A DNA stretch of 64,000 nt from Verrucomicrobiales bacterium (GCA_029213005.1 JARGPI010000022.1:59657-123656), one strand, 5' to 3'; counted from the stretch's first letter, positions 26,709-35,680 are shown. The notes: generated by a model not told the origin, from the sequence alone. Numbers and translations are program-made.

Positions 26709-28340
26709 ATGGAAAAACTATTTACTGCCGTCTTGCTGGTCTGTTGGACGGCTCAGGCGAGTGCACAATCAACCATCAATCGGGTTAGCCTGTTTAAGAA
26801 CGGACTCGCGGCTATCCAGGCCAAAGTCGACATTCCGGAATCAGGTGAAGTGGTTATGGCCGACGTTCCCACGCCAGTCAATGGCACATATTGGGTGCAA
26901 AGTGATAGCCCTCTGATTTCCCGGATCACAAAACGAAAAGTTCCGGCTGATTTCTCCGGATTCAAGCAGAGCGAACTGCTCCGTTCGCTAGCCGGGCAAC
27001 AGGTCGAACTGGCACTGGAATCAAGGCCGCCCCTGATCGGAAAAGTCATCATGCCTCCCGAAGCGAAAGACGAGAATTTCGAGCGAAATTACGCTTCGGT
27101 CACCTCTAATCAATTCAATCGATATTGGTTAGGAGGAAACCGGGAAATCCCGCAACTCGAAAAGCCCATGGTGTATATAGAAAAGCGGGACGGGTCGATA
27201 ACGGCGATTACCCCTGGCGAAATTAGACAGATTTATTTCAAGAGCAAATCGGAAGCGACTACGGAGGAGACGGTGCTCGTCATAAAATCTACGGATGGCA
27301 AACCAGCCGAAGCCAATGTGGAATACCTGACGCGCGGCATCTCGTGGGTTCCCAGTTATCGTCTCGACATCTCTGATCCGACAAAATTGGAAATTCGCCA
27401 GAAAGCGGTGCTTCGCAATGAATTGGCAGACCTGAGCAATACCGAGATTCGAGTGATCTCCGGGTTCCCCAGTATAAAGTTTGCGTCGGTCGATGCGCCT
27501 TTTGCGCCGGAAGCCAACTGGACCAAATTTTTCAAGCAGATGGTCCAAATGGCTCAAAACTCTAGCAGTCACAACGGCAGTGCCTTTTCGAATTCGGGCT
27601 ATACTCAGATCGGCCATGGAAGCACCTTCAATCCCGATAATCAACCGCAACCGCCGGCAGAGCAGGGCTCCGGGAGCGTCGATCTGCATTTCCAGTCTCT
27701 GGGGAGGCAGGATCTGGCCAAAGGCGATGTCTTAGCTATGGAAGTCGCCCGGGCCGAGTCGAACTACGAGCAGATCGTTGACTGGAAGGTTCCGGATACC
27801 CGTGACGCCGATGGACAACAGGTTGAAGAATACGAAATTCAGCGCTCTCCAGAGAAATACGCCACGGAAGCTTGGGATGCGATCCTCTTTAAAAATCCCT
27901 TTGATTTCCCGATGACTACCGCTGCGGCGATGATAGTGAAAAACGGAGATTTCCAAGGGCAGCAACAAACCCGCTTTACCAATCCCGGCGAAGAAATTAC
28001 CGCGCAAATCAACAAAGCGCTCAGCGTCGTGACCCGACATATTGAAACGGAAGAGCTCAACGCGAGGGAGGAAACCACCCTTTTCGGCAGGGATTATTAT
28101 CGCACAACTGTGGCTGGTGAGTTAACGGTCACCAACTACCGAAACAGCAAAGTAACGATGCGAATTCGTCGGGAATTTTCCGGCAAATTTGTCAGTGGAG
28201 ATGAGGAACCTGAACAGCTGCTTTTGGAAAAAGGGATTCATAACATCAATGCACGGAATCAATTGACCTGGCGAAGCGAGCTCAAGCCCGGTGAAATCAA
28301 GAAGCTGAAATACCGTTACGAAGTGTTGGTCCGAAACTGA
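26709..28340 (+). CDS. Secreted DUF4139-domain protein (MuiA-like)
   Basis: The product has 543 residues. The ATG at 26709 starts a signal peptide (MEKLFTAVLLVCWTAQASAQ). The conserved core is the DUF4139 beta-rich domain: RVSLFKNGLAAIQ near the mature N-terminus, then VEYLTRGISWVPSYRLDI and LRNELADLSNTEIRVISG, which are hallmark stretches of the family. A Ser/Asn/Gly-rich linker follows (about 285-330), then the C-terminal beta-sandwich ending in KKLKYRYEVLVR. The best-known relative is MuiA, a mucoidy inhibitor; the molecular function of the domain is unknown. It is exported and may act in the cell envelope. The gene stands alone upstream of the PQQ propeller gene. Confidence 0.8.
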   Translation: MEKLFTAVLLVCWTAQASAQSTINRVSLFKNGLAAIQAKVDIPESGEVVMADVPTPVNGTYWVQSDSPLISRITKRKVPADFSGFKQSELLRSLAGQQVELALESRPPLIGKVIMPPEAKDENFERNYASVTSNQFNRYWLGGNREIPQLEKPMVYIEKRDGSITAITPGEIRQIYFKSKSEATTEETVLVIKSTDGKPAEANVEYLTRGISWVPSYRLDISDPTKLEIRQKAVLRNELADLSNTEIRVISGFPSIKFASVDAPFAPEANWTKFFKQMVQMAQNSSSHNGSAFSNSGYTQIGHGSTFNPDNQPQPPAEQGSGSVDLHFQSLGRQDLAKGDVLAMEVARAESNYEQIVDWKVPDTRDADGQQVEEYEIQRSPEKYATEAWDAILFKNPFDFPMTTAAAMIVKNGDFQGQQQTRFTNPGEEITAQINKALSVVTRHIETEELNAREETTLFGRDYYRTTVAGELTVTNYRNSKVTMRIRREFSGKFVSGDEEPEQLLLEKGIHNINARNQLTWRSELKPGEIKKLKYRYEVLVRN

Positions 28341-28434
28341 CAACCGGATGCCGGTGATTTCCGGGCCGGGTGCCCCCACTGGTTGCGTCTCGAAATTCTC
28401 TTGAATCATGACGCAGCCGGTGTGAGCTTCCCCT

Positions 28435-29664
28435 ATGAAGTGCCCCGCGATATTCGTCCTGATCATCTTATTGTTTTCAGCCGGGCACCTGCCCGCGAAT
28501 GACTGGCCACAGTGGCGAGGCACCAATCGCGACGGGATTTCCACGGAAAAAGGCCTGCTTCAGGACTGGCCTGCGGAAGGTCCCAAGCTCGCGTGGAAAA
28601 CCACAGGTCTTGGCGCGGGATACTCAAGTGTGGCGATTACCCACGGGAAAATCTTTACTCTCGGCGATCTTGAGGATGGCAGTTATGCGTTCGCTATCAG
28701 CGAGGCAGATGGAAGCCCGGTATGGAAAACCAAAATAGGTAAAGCCGGAGGCCACAGAAGTTACCCGGGCACCCGCAGCACCCCGACTGTCGATGGTGAT
28801 CATGTCGTTGTTCTAAACCAGTATGCCGATATCGCCTGTCTCAATGCCACCTCCGGAGAATTGATATGGAAAAAGAATCTCCTCGATGATTTCGGCGGCA
28901 AAATGATGTCGGGCTGGAAGTATAGTGAATCGCCCCTCGTCGATGGCGACCGTGTCGTCGTGACTCCCGGCGGTAAAGAGGGCACACTCCTGGCCTTGAA
29001 CCGGAAGACCGGAGAAAAAGTCTGGCAAACCGAAGACTGGAATGACTCCGCAGGTTACTCCTCGGTGATTATTGCAACCATTATGGGCACCCGCCAATAT
29101 ATCCAGCTGACCGGCGAGAGCGTCGCCGGTGTTGATCCGGAAACTGGCAAACTATTATGGAAGGCTCCCCGCAAAGGTAAAACCGCCGTAATCCCAACTC
29201 CGGTAGTGCAGGACAACACCGTGTTTGTGACCTCGGGCTATGGGGTCGGTTGCAATGGATTCCTGATCAGTAAAGAAGGTGACAAATGGTCCGCATCCGA
29301 AATATACGCTAACAAATCGATCGCCAATCACCATGGCGGCGTGGTTCTCGTTGATGGTCACGTCTACGGCTCCTCCGGCTCGACTTTCCGATCGGTAAAT
29401 ATTGAGAACGGCGAGCTGAATTTCGCCGAAAGAAGCGCAGGCAAAGGAGCCACCGTCTATGCCGACGGGAGATTCTACCTGCGCGCTGAAGACGGACCCG
29501 TTGCATTACTAGCCGCCTCGCCTGAGGGACTAAAAGAACACGGACGCTTTTCCCAGCCGGAAAGAAGCGGCGAAAAGGCCTGGCCACACCCTGTAGTTGC
29601 CAAGGGGAAATTGTATCTTCGCGACCAGGATCTCCTCCTTGTTTACGATGTAACAGCGAAGTGA
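28435..29664 (+). CDS. Secreted PQQ-type (PQQ-binding-like) beta-propeller protein
   Basis: The product has 409 residues with a signal peptide (MKCPAIFVLIILLFSAGHLPA). Blades are marked by repeated DGxxV and L(N/D)xxTGExxW patterns: LNATSGELIWKKNL, LNRKTGEKVWQTED and VDPETGKLLWKAPR, with tryptophan-docking motifs typical of the PQQ family. The N-terminus WPQWRGTNRDGISTEKG is a widespread planctomycete and verrucomicrobial opening. It lacks the Cys-Cys and Asp/Glu set of a quinoprotein dehydrogenase, so whether it binds PQQ is open. A second, related protein is at 46290. It is monocistronic, followed by MITE-like repeats. Confidence 0.85.
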   Translation: MKCPAIFVLIILLFSAGHLPANDWPQWRGTNRDGISTEKGLLQDWPAEGPKLAWKTTGLGAGYSSVAITHGKIFTLGDLEDGSYAFAISEADGSPVWKTKIGKAGGHRSYPGTRSTPTVDGDHVVVLNQYADIACLNATSGELIWKKNLLDDFGGKMMSGWKYSESPLVDGDRVVVTPGGKEGTLLALNRKTGEKVWQTEDWNDSAGYSSVIIATIMGTRQYIQLTGESVAGVDPETGKLLWKAPRKGKTAVIPTPVVQDNTVFVTSGYGVGCNGFLISKEGDKWSASEIYANKSIANHHGGVVLVDGHVYGSSGSTFRSVNIENGELNFAERSAGKGATVYADGRFYLRAEDGPVALLAASPEGLKEHGRFSQPERSGEKAWPHPVVAKGKLYLRDQDLLLVYDVTAK

Positions 29665-29760
29665 GTTTCCACCATCGGTGACGGCTCCCCCGGCCCGAAA
29701 ACTATAGCTTTCGATGAGACTGTACCCTGGAATCTCGCTAATTTTTCGGTTTCAGTAGCG

Positions 29761-29977
29761 ATACGGCAACGCCGTTACGTAACACAGCCCCGGGTTGACC
29801 GAAGCGAAGCAGAGAGTCTACCCGGGGATTTTATCGCGCTCCAAACTGATCGCTGATAGTGATCTGAAAGCTTTCGCAACGCCTTCAGCGTAGGGAATCT
29901 CTTAGGATGCACCCCCATGGTAGCCTCCGCTTCACTGCGGCAACCATGGGCTATGTTACGTAACGGCGTTGCCGTAT
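29761..29977. mobile_element. 217-bp MITE-like element with 24-bp perfect terminal inverted repeats
   Basis: The first 24 bases (29761-29784, starting ATACGGCAACGCC) are an exact reverse complement of the last 24 (29954-29977). Inside are two fold-back hairpins: CCCCGGGT...ACCCGGGG near 29787-29826, and CCCATGG...CCATGGG near 29917-29950. These two are diverged copies of one hairpin placed in opposite orientation, each of the type AGCCC...TTG...CTACC...GGG. No transposase is encoded, so it is non-autonomous or a REP-like element. Confidence 0.65.
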
Positions 29978-30069
29978 TTTGAATTCATGGCCACAGACTC
30001 CACGCAATTCTTAGCGGCAATCGACTGCACCTTGTCAAACATTTCGCATCTGGATTTAGCATCGAAAAG

Positions 30070-30248
30070 GGCTGGAGGCCCGATCAGATGGTAGCCGGTG
30101 AAGAAATGAGCGCCAAGCGAATGAGGCACCGGTCCCAAACCCAAACCGCATGCCCTCCGGGGCTCGACGGCCTCCTCTACCTATACCGGTGCCTTGCTCG
30201 CTTTGGGCTCGCAGCAACACCGGCTACCCTATATTGCGGCCTCCAGCC
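30070..30248. repeat. 179-bp fold-back element with about 60-bp imperfect arms
   Basis: The ends GGCTGGAGGCC (30070-30080) and GGCCTCCAGCC (30238-30248) are complementary, and complementarity continues inwards with small mismatches through TAGCCGGTG / CACCGGCTA to ACCGGT (30128-30133) / ACCGGT (30185-30190). The loop is about 51 bp. The whole could form one long hairpin in single-stranded DNA or RNA. It lies 92 bp from the previous element. Confidence 0.6.
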
Positions 30249-30276
30249 TCCCTTTTATTCTCAAGACGCAAAATGT

Positions 30277-30311
30277 TGTACCCTGTACAATCGCTGACTG
30301 TACAGGGTACA
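30277..30311. promoter_or_regulatory. Paired 13-bp dyad, copy 2
   Basis: TGTACCCTGTACA (30277-30289), 9-bp spacer ATCGCTGAC, TGTACAGGGTACA (30299-30311). Both halves are perfect, and the dyad extends by one base on each outer side. It lies 84 bp before the ATG at 30396. See the copies at 7321 and 49092. Confidence 0.65.
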
Positions 30312-30395
30312 ATTTGGATATCGAGACGATCACGGTAGGAATTCCGCTACAGGAATAAATCGACAAAGCAAAACGGGCTTGTCAAACTGCACGCT

Positions 30396-31613
30396 ATGAT
30401 AAACCGGTTTCGAAGATTGCTCCCAGTATTACCAGCCGTCGTGCTGGCCTCCATTTGCAGTTTATATTCAGCCGGGGCGAAACCACTCAAGGTATTCATT
30501 CTCTCCGGCCAATCGAACATGCAGGGCCACGCAAAGATCAGCACTTTTGAGCACATCGGGATGGACCCGAAAACAGCACCTCTATTGGCCGGGATGCAAA
30601 ACGAAGATGGAACACCCCGGGTTTGCGAAGAGGTCTGGATCTCCTATCTGTCGGCCAATCAGGAGAAAAATGGTCCACTGACCGCGGGCTTTGGGGCGGA
30701 CGATACCAAGATCGGTCCCGAATTCACGTTCGGCATCACACTACACAAATTGCTCGATGAACCGATACTGATCATCAAAACCGCATGGGGCGGTAAAAGT
30801 CTACACACCGACTTCCGCCCGCCGGGAGCCGGGCCTTACCAGTTCAGCGAAGCCCAACTGGAGAATTTCGCGAAACGGGGTCAGGACGTCGCCCAACGTC
30901 GCGCGGAGAAGATTGAGGCGACCGGCCACTACTACCGGTTAATGATCGATCACGTCAAAAAAGTGACGGGCGACATCGCCAAAGTCGTCCCCGGTTACGA
31001 CAATAGCGACGGATACGAACTGGCCGGCTTCGTCTGGTTCCAGGGATGGAATGATATGGTCGACAGCGGCACCTATCCTACCCGCGAGAAACCCGGTGGT
31101 TACGATGACTACACCCGCGTTTTCACTCATTTCATTCGCGACGTTCGCAAAGATCTCTCTGCACCGAATCTCCCTTTCGTAATTGGAGTTCTCGGAGTAG
31201 GCGGTCCGGTGGCCGAATACGGTCCCAGCGAGAAGCGCTACCAAACCGTTCACCAAAACTTTCGTTCCGCGATGGCCGCTCCAGCGGAACTGCCGGAATT
31301 CAAAGACCAGGTCGCCGCCGTTCTCACGGAAACCTATTGGGACCCGCAGCTCCGAGAGTTGACCGGTCGTGATGAGACCCTCAAGCAGGAGGCCAAAAAG
31401 CAGCAGAAAGCAAAAGGTCTCAATGGAAAAGCGACCGCTGCCATCCTCACCGATTTGCGAACCGCCGAGTTCACCGAAACCGAACGGGCGGTGCTCGAAA
31501 TAGGTATTTCCAACCAGGCCTATCACTACCTCGGCTCCGGCAAAATCATGGCCGGGATTGGAAAGGGCTTTGCCGAAGCAATGGCCCCGCTGGTTACTAC
31601 CGCAGCAGACTGA
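30396..31613 (+). CDS. Secreted sialate O-acetylesterase-like (SGNH/DUF303) protein
   Basis: The product has 405 residues with a signal peptide (MINRFRRLLPVLPAVVLASICSLYSAGA). VFILSGQSNMQGH contains the block I GQSN motif with nucleophile Ser40. IIKTAWGGKSL and WFQGWNDM supply blocks II and III; the family-typical WxQGE is altered to WFQGW. The C-terminal part has a long charged helix (ETLKQEAKKQQKAKGLNGK) that looks like an insertion, and ends in AYHYLGSGKIMAGIGKGFAEAM, where a catalytic His is expected (AYHYLGS). Deacetylation of a carbohydrate is the expected activity. It is a single gene behind a paired-dyad site, like the esterase at 7369. Confidence 0.82.
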   Translation: MINRFRRLLPVLPAVVLASICSLYSAGAKPLKVFILSGQSNMQGHAKISTFEHIGMDPKTAPLLAGMQNEDGTPRVCEEVWISYLSANQEKNGPLTAGFGADDTKIGPEFTFGITLHKLLDEPILIIKTAWGGKSLHTDFRPPGAGPYQFSEAQLENFAKRGQDVAQRRAEKIEATGHYYRLMIDHVKKVTGDIAKVVPGYDNSDGYELAGFVWFQGWNDMVDSGTYPTREKPGGYDDYTRVFTHFIRDVRKDLSAPNLPFVIGVLGVGGPVAEYGPSEKRYQTVHQNFRSAMAAPAELPEFKDQVAAVLTETYWDPQLRELTGRDETLKQEAKKQQKAKGLNGKATAAILTDLRTAEFTETERAVLEIGISNQAYHYLGSGKIMAGIGKGFAEAMAPLVTTAAD

Positions 31614-31720
31614 AAAGCTTTTCTATCTAAACCAGACCGAACCTGAAGGTGCGGGACGCCGGAACGTTCGGCCCCGGTGAATCAAACTTTCCGAAAGCCG
31701 GTGGCCGGGGAATTAGGGCA

Positions 31721-32194
31721 TCACTCCTCTTCGCTCCACTGCGAATAGGGGTGATTCACCAAATTGGCGTTGTAGTAGCGGGGATCTTCGCTCACTTCGG
31801 GACCGAGCCAGTCGGGCTTTTCGAAGGGTTCATCAATGGATTCGAGTTCGATCTCGGCAACGATAAGACCTTCGTTGGCTCCGTGGAATTCGTCTATTTC
31901 CCAGATGTGATCGCCGAGCTTCACAGTCGTGCGATGCTTATCGATGAGCGGTTTCTGACAGAGATCCTCCAAAAGCACCTCGGCGTCAGCCAACGGGATG
32001 GAATACTCAAACTCGCTGCGGGTGATCCCCTGCGAGACGCCCTTTATCGTGAGCCGGGCCTCTTCGCCCTCAATCCGGACACGGACCGTTCTCTCTTTTT
32101 CGACACTCAGGTAACCCTGCACAAAGCGGACCGGGGATGCCGTTCTCCAGCCGTCGCTTCTAACGAGGAATTTGCGCTCAATTTCCTGTCCCAT
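31721..32194 (-). CDS. CYTH-domain protein (triphosphate tunnel metalloenzyme)
   Basis: The product has 157 residues. The ATG at 32194 gives MGQEIERKFLV, the exact family opening with the ExExK-type motif. The tunnel-lining basic residues follow (TVRVRIEGEEARLTIKG, RSEFEYSIP) and the acidic strand WEIDEFHGANEGLIVAEIELES. Members hydrolyse inorganic triphosphate, polyphosphate or thiamine triphosphate, or make cAMP; the specific reaction is not fixed. It overlaps the upstream gene by 17 bp and is third in the operon 33651-31721. Confidence 0.85.
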   Translation of the reverse strand: MGQEIERKFLVRSDGWRTASPVRFVQGYLSVEKERTVRVRIEGEEARLTIKGVSQGITRSEFEYSIPLADAEVLLEDLCQKPLIDKHRTTVKLGDHIWEIDEFHGANEGLIVAEIELESIDEPFEKPDWLGPEVSEDPRYYNANLVNHPYSQWSEEE

Positions 32195-32819
32195 CGTGAT
32201 ACCAGGGTTGTTCCGGATAGTATTCCATACCCAGAACCCTACGCACCATTCGGGAATAGTCGACATTTTCCCGCCCCTGAAATCCGAGCTTGTCCGCCAC
32301 GTTGAGCACGACGTCGGGGTCCTCCCCTTCGACGACGATTGAGCGAAGGCGCGCGCCGTTTACCGTGACCTCTGCGATCTCCATGAGACTCGAATCCAGA
32401 CTGAAGTGGCTGCGATGTTTTTCAACTATCGCCACGCCGGTCCCGGGATTCGGATCGACGAAATCCTTTACCAGTTCACTGAGCGATTTGCAGCGATCGG
32501 GTATGACCGCCTCACCACTGAGCCTCCACATTTCTTTATATAGTTTTCCTAGAAATTCCGCGGAGACAGGAAACTCCTCGCGGGCAGTCGGCGTCCAGAG
32601 TTCCAGTTTTTTGCACTGTTCGATCCGTTCTTTGATATCGAGACTCCCGTCCCGGACCTTCACGCTGATCCGATCGGCGGCCTCACCTTTTGCCACGAGG
32701 TAAATGTCGCTGTCGAACGCCTCACCCTGAGGGCGGGCCAGATTCCGGATCCGATCTTCAATCGAAATAAATTCGTGCCCGAAAATCCGGTACTCAAAGC
32801 GTGGCGTGACCTCTGACAT
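32178..32819 (-). CDS. Probable second CYTH-like protein
   Basis: The product has 213 residues. The sequence begins TPRFEYRIFGHEF and continues with alternating beta strands carrying basic and acidic residues (DRISVKVRDGSLDIKERIE, GVAIVEKHRSHFSLDSSLMEIAEVTV), resembling a diverged CYTH/triphosphate tunnel fold without the canonical ExExK start. I am moderately sure of this. It lies 16 bp after the aldo/keto reductase and overlaps the following CYTH gene by 17 bp, so translational coupling is likely. Two tunnel-fold proteins side by side suggest a shared phosphate-containing substrate or a heteromeric complex. Confidence 0.6.
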   Translation of the reverse strand: MSEVTPRFEYRIFGHEFISIEDRIRNLARPQGEAFDSDIYLVAKGEAADRISVKVRDGSLDIKERIEQCKKLELWTPTAREEFPVSAEFLGKLYKEMWRLSGEAVIPDRCKSLSELVKDFVDPNPGTGVAIVEKHRSHFSLDSSLMEIAEVTVNGARLRSIVVEGEDPDVVLNVADKLGFQGRENVDYSRMVRRVLGMEYYPEQPWYHDGTGN

Positions 32820-32835
32820 CGTCGGAATCGAAAGA

Positions 32836-33651
32836 TCAAACGGTGGCGAAATCCGGATTTACCTTTTTCACGTCACCCGGAAGATTTGCGATCTTCGCGA
32901 GGTCATCCCCATCCAGTTCAAAATCGAAAATCTCTATATTTTCGCGAAGATGGGTGGGGTCGGATGATTTTGGAATCACGGCGACCTTCGGCTGATCGAT
33001 CAGCCAGCGCAACGCAACCTGGTAGGGTGTTTTCCCATGCCGTTTTGCCACTTCACGGATCGCGTCGTATTTTGCGACATCGCCACGCGCCAGTGGGGAA
33101 TAGGAGGTCATCAGCAGATCATGGCGCTGTGCCATCTGGAGAATTTCGGTCTGATCAAGGAGAGGATGATACTCGACCTGGATGCTGAAGATCGAGGCGA
33201 TCTGAATAGCCTCAGTCAGCAGGTCGGCGGAAAAGTTACTCACACCGAAGTAGCGGATCAATTCACTTTCTTGCAGCATTTCGAGCGCTCCGAGCGGCTC
33301 GTAGAGAGGGATATCCGGATTGGGCCAGTGAATCAAAACGAGATCGAGATAATCGGTGCGTAAGGCTTCGAGACTGGCTTCGATTTCATTGATCACGGTC
33401 TTCTCATCCAGATCCTCCCACCATACCTTCGAGGTGAGGAATAGATCGTCGCGTACGATACCGGTATCGAGAATGCCGAGGCCGACGTCCTCCTCGTTTT
33501 CGTACATCCTTGCGGTGTCAATATGTCGGTAGCCGAGATGGATCGCTTCGGACACGGCCTCGCGACATTCATCGCCCTCAAGTTCATAGGTTCCGAGGCC
33601 GATCACGGGAACCGTGGTATCCTGTATAACTTTAGTAGGTATTTTGCTCAT
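32836..33651 (-). CDS. Aldo/keto reductase (2,5-diketo-D-gluconate reductase type)
   Basis: The product has 271 residues. All four catalytic residues are present: Asp45 and Tyr50 in GYRHIDTARMY, Lys75 in LTSKVWW, His108 in LVLIHWP. NADPH-binding motifs are VIPKSSDP and LRENIEIFDFEL. The length and the short C-terminus match prokaryotic AKR5-type enzymes that reduce aldehydes and ketoses. It is the first gene of an operon with the two CYTH-type proteins. The start at 33651 is preceded by CAGCG and no strong ribosome site. Confidence 0.92.
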   Translation of the reverse strand: MSKIPTKVIQDTTVPVIGLGTYELEGDECREAVSEAIHLGYRHIDTARMYENEEDVGLGILDTGIVRDDLFLTSKVWWEDLDEKTVINEIEASLEALRTDYLDLVLIHWPNPDIPLYEPLGALEMLQESELIRYFGVSNFSADLLTEAIQIASIFSIQVEYHPLLDQTEILQMAQRHDLLMTSYSPLARGDVAKYDAIREVAKRHGKTPYQVALRWLIDQPKVAVIPKSSDPTHLRENIEIFDFELDGDDLAKIANLPGDVKKVNPDFATV

Positions 33652-33823
33652 CGCTGAAAAATTGGTTTGATTTCCCTGTAGAATGGCAAAAGGCGTGCCA
33701 GCGTTTCATCATCGTTGAAATCGCCTTCCGGAGGCATTGGGCGCCTTCACCCAGTCATGGAAACTGCCGGTGCCGCTGAATTTTGCACGGGGCATTTTGC
33801 ACCCTGCATGGCGCAGCCTCGCT

Positions 33824-34303
33824 CTACCCCTCCCTGGAGCCACTGTCCGTGTGTCGGTTTTTGAATCTGACTTCGAGCATCCCCAGAAAACGAGTCACGA
33901 TCACGATCAGCAACGTCGCGCCGACAGCGGTCACAAACTGATGCAGAGCAAACGCAATTCCGATTCCCGCGGTAAAAAGTATAGAAGCAGCGGTAGTGAG
34001 AAAATGAACCTCTCCCCTCATTTTCAAAATTGTACCGGCACCGATGAAACTGATGCCTACCACGATCGCCTCGATCACACGGATGGGGTCCACCCGAATC
34101 GCATCACTGAGGCCGGATTCTGCAAAATGCGCCACCATGACCTGGGCGAGTATCGTCAGCAGAGCGGCGGCCCCACCGATGATCATGTGGGTTCGAAAAC
34201 CGGCCGGTTTGTCAGCGGATTCCCGCTCCAGACCGAAAAAACCGGCGAGGATGCTGGCGCCTGCGATCAGGAGAAGGTGCTCAAGCTGAGCCATGTAGTC
34301 CAT
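33824..34303 (-). CDS. MgtC/SapB-family membrane protein
   Basis: The product has 159 residues with four or five hydrophobic segments. LLIAGASILAGFFGLERESADKPAGFRTHMIIGGAAALLTILA contains the family signature (GLERE, GxRTH), and VVGISFIGAGTIL and LTTAASILFTAGIGIAFA follow. The protein lacks the cytoplasmic ACT-like domain found in longer members. MgtC-type proteins affect Mg2+ and ATP homeostasis or bind F-type ATPase in pathogens; in free-living bacteria the role is unclear. It begins 7 bp after the stop codon of the oxidoreductase at 34311, so the two are cotranscribed. Confidence 0.88.
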   Translation of the reverse strand: MDYMAQLEHLLLIAGASILAGFFGLERESADKPAGFRTHMIIGGAAALLTILAQVMVAHFAESGLSDAIRVDPIRVIEAIVVGISFIGAGTILKMRGEVHFLTTAASILFTAGIGIAFALHQFVTAVGATLLIVIVTRFLGMLEVRFKNRHTDSGSREG

Positions 34304-34310
34304 TTTGCCT

Positions 34311-35321
34311 TCAGGATAGTTTTACGAGCGATTTCCCGAGATTTTCACCTTCGAAAAGGCCGAGAAAGGCATCGGGGGCATTTTCCAGCCCTTCGGTAAC
34401 GGTTTCCTCCCAGACGATCTTTCCGTCTTTGATCCACCCCGCCATTTTCTCCTGAAACTCGGATTGCAGGTCTGTGTAATCCCGGACGATAAATCCCTCC
34501 ATCAAAATTCGTTTACCGATCAGCTTGAACAAATTCCGGGGACCGGGCTGCGGCTCTTTATCATTGTATAGAGAAATCATCCCGCAGCAGACGATTCGAC
34601 CGAAGTTATTCATCTGATCGATAGCGCCTTCAAGGTGGTCACCACCCACGTTATCGAAATAGACATCGATCCCGTCGGGGCTCAATTTGGCGAGTGTTTC
34701 TGATATATTATCCACCTCGTTATAGTTGAACGCTTCGTCTATCCCAACGGTATCCTTCAGCCATTTGATTTTTTCCGGAGACCCGGCACTGCCGACCACG
34801 TGGCAGCCTTTCAATTTCGCAATCTGGCAGGCCACGGACCCGACGGCACCGGAGGCAGCCGAGATAAAGACGTTTTCGCCGTCTTCGAGGACACCGACCT
34901 CGAGAAGCCCTACGTAGGCAGTCATCCCCGTCAATCCGAGAACACTGAGGTAGTCCTTCACTTCAGCCAGTTCCGGGTTGATTCGGGTCACGCCTTCTCC
35001 ATCGGAAATCCAGCGATCCCGCCAACCATAATTGGCCAGCACATAGCTGCCTTCAGGAAAATCATCGTTACGGGACACCTCCACCCGTCCGACGCAGCCC
35101 CCTTCCATAGCTTCATTGAGGCCGAAAGGCTCGACATAGCTGGCCCCCTCATTCATACGGCCCCTCATGTATGGATCGACGGAGAGCCACTCATTTTTGA
35201 CGAGGATTTGACCTTCATCGAGCCCTCCGATATCGACCTCTTTCTGCGTAAAGTTATCACGGGTAGGAACTCCTTCGGGGCGTGAGACGAGTTGGATTTG
35301 ATTGCTGCTGTAGGTTTTCAT
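34311..35321 (-). CDS. MDR-family NADP-dependent oxidoreductase
   Basis: The product has 336 residues; the ATG at 35321 is chosen over a GTG at 35327. It is a zinc-independent medium-chain dehydrogenase/reductase of the leukotriene B4 12-hydroxydehydrogenase / YncB type: SVDPYMRGRMN in the catalytic domain, GLTGMTAYVGL, the dinucleotide motif SAASGAVGSVA (154-164), DVYFDNVGGDHLEGAI, and the C-terminal FVKG-like ILMEGFIVRDY. It reduces alpha,beta-unsaturated carbonyls with NADPH. Zinc-binding cysteines are absent. It lies directly upstream of the MgtC-type gene on the minus strand. Confidence 0.9.
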   Translation of the reverse strand: MKTYSSNQIQLVSRPEGVPTRDNFTQKEVDIGGLDEGQILVKNEWLSVDPYMRGRMNEGASYVEPFGLNEAMEGGCVGRVEVSRNDDFPEGSYVLANYGWRDRWISDGEGVTRINPELAEVKDYLSVLGLTGMTAYVGLLEVGVLEDGENVFISAASGAVGSVACQIAKLKGCHVVGSAGSPEKIKWLKDTVGIDEAFNYNEVDNISETLAKLSPDGIDVYFDNVGGDHLEGAIDQMNNFGRIVCCGMISLYNDKEPQPGPRNLFKLIGKRILMEGFIVRDYTDLQSEFQEKMAGWIKDGKIVWEETVTEGLENAPDAFLGLFEGENLGKSLVKLS

Positions 35322-35680
35322 AGGCACAAAGGTTGATCGGCGAACCGGTCGCCGGAGCCTGATTTAACGCGGAAAACGGACCACTCCCGCTCAAAATTCC
35401 CCGTGGGCTTAGTCAGAGGGCTTGCGAAGCTTTGGTAACTTTTTGAAGGGGTGGAAAGTCGTGCAATTCGCATTGGTTTCTTGCAAACTGCGCCGGGAGA
35501 ATCAGCGACACTTAACGGGAGGCTTCAGCGAGCATCCAGAGTCTGTGCTTCAAAGGCTCCGCAAACAGGTTAAAAACCTGCTCTACATTTTTCGGGAAAA
35601 AACTTTGTAACCATCCTCCGGGGCCCGGTAACAGACCTGTGAAAGACATTATTAATCATCTTAAAAACGGAAAAATTTAA
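35322..35680. other. Intergenic region upstream of the OmpA-like gene
   Basis: There is no credible gene in 359 bp between two divergent transcription units. One perfect 15-bp palindrome, CAGGTT-AAA-AACCTG, lies at 35566-35580, about 100 bp before the OmpA-like start; it could be an operator. Nothing else stands out. Confidence 0.4.

Larger units (their letters stand above)
29665..30395. other. Repeat-rich intergenic region
   Basis: In 731 bp there is no credible gene. It contains two structured elements (29761-29977 and 30070-30248) and the paired dyad at 30277-30311. A partial match to the dyad half-site (TGTACCCTGG) lies at 29721-29730. Confidence 0.6.

Noticed and set aside
29721..29730. 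Fourth paired-dyad site (TGTACCCTGG)
   Set aside because: Only part of one half-site matches and no partner lies at the 22-bp spacing.
29956..30144. Short minus-strand open frame between the two fold-back elements
   Set aside because: It begins in one repeat and runs through the terminal repeat of the other; repeat-derived.
31649..32305. Plus-strand open frame of 218 codons
   Set aside because: It lies across the CYTH gene, whose protein carries recognisable motifs.
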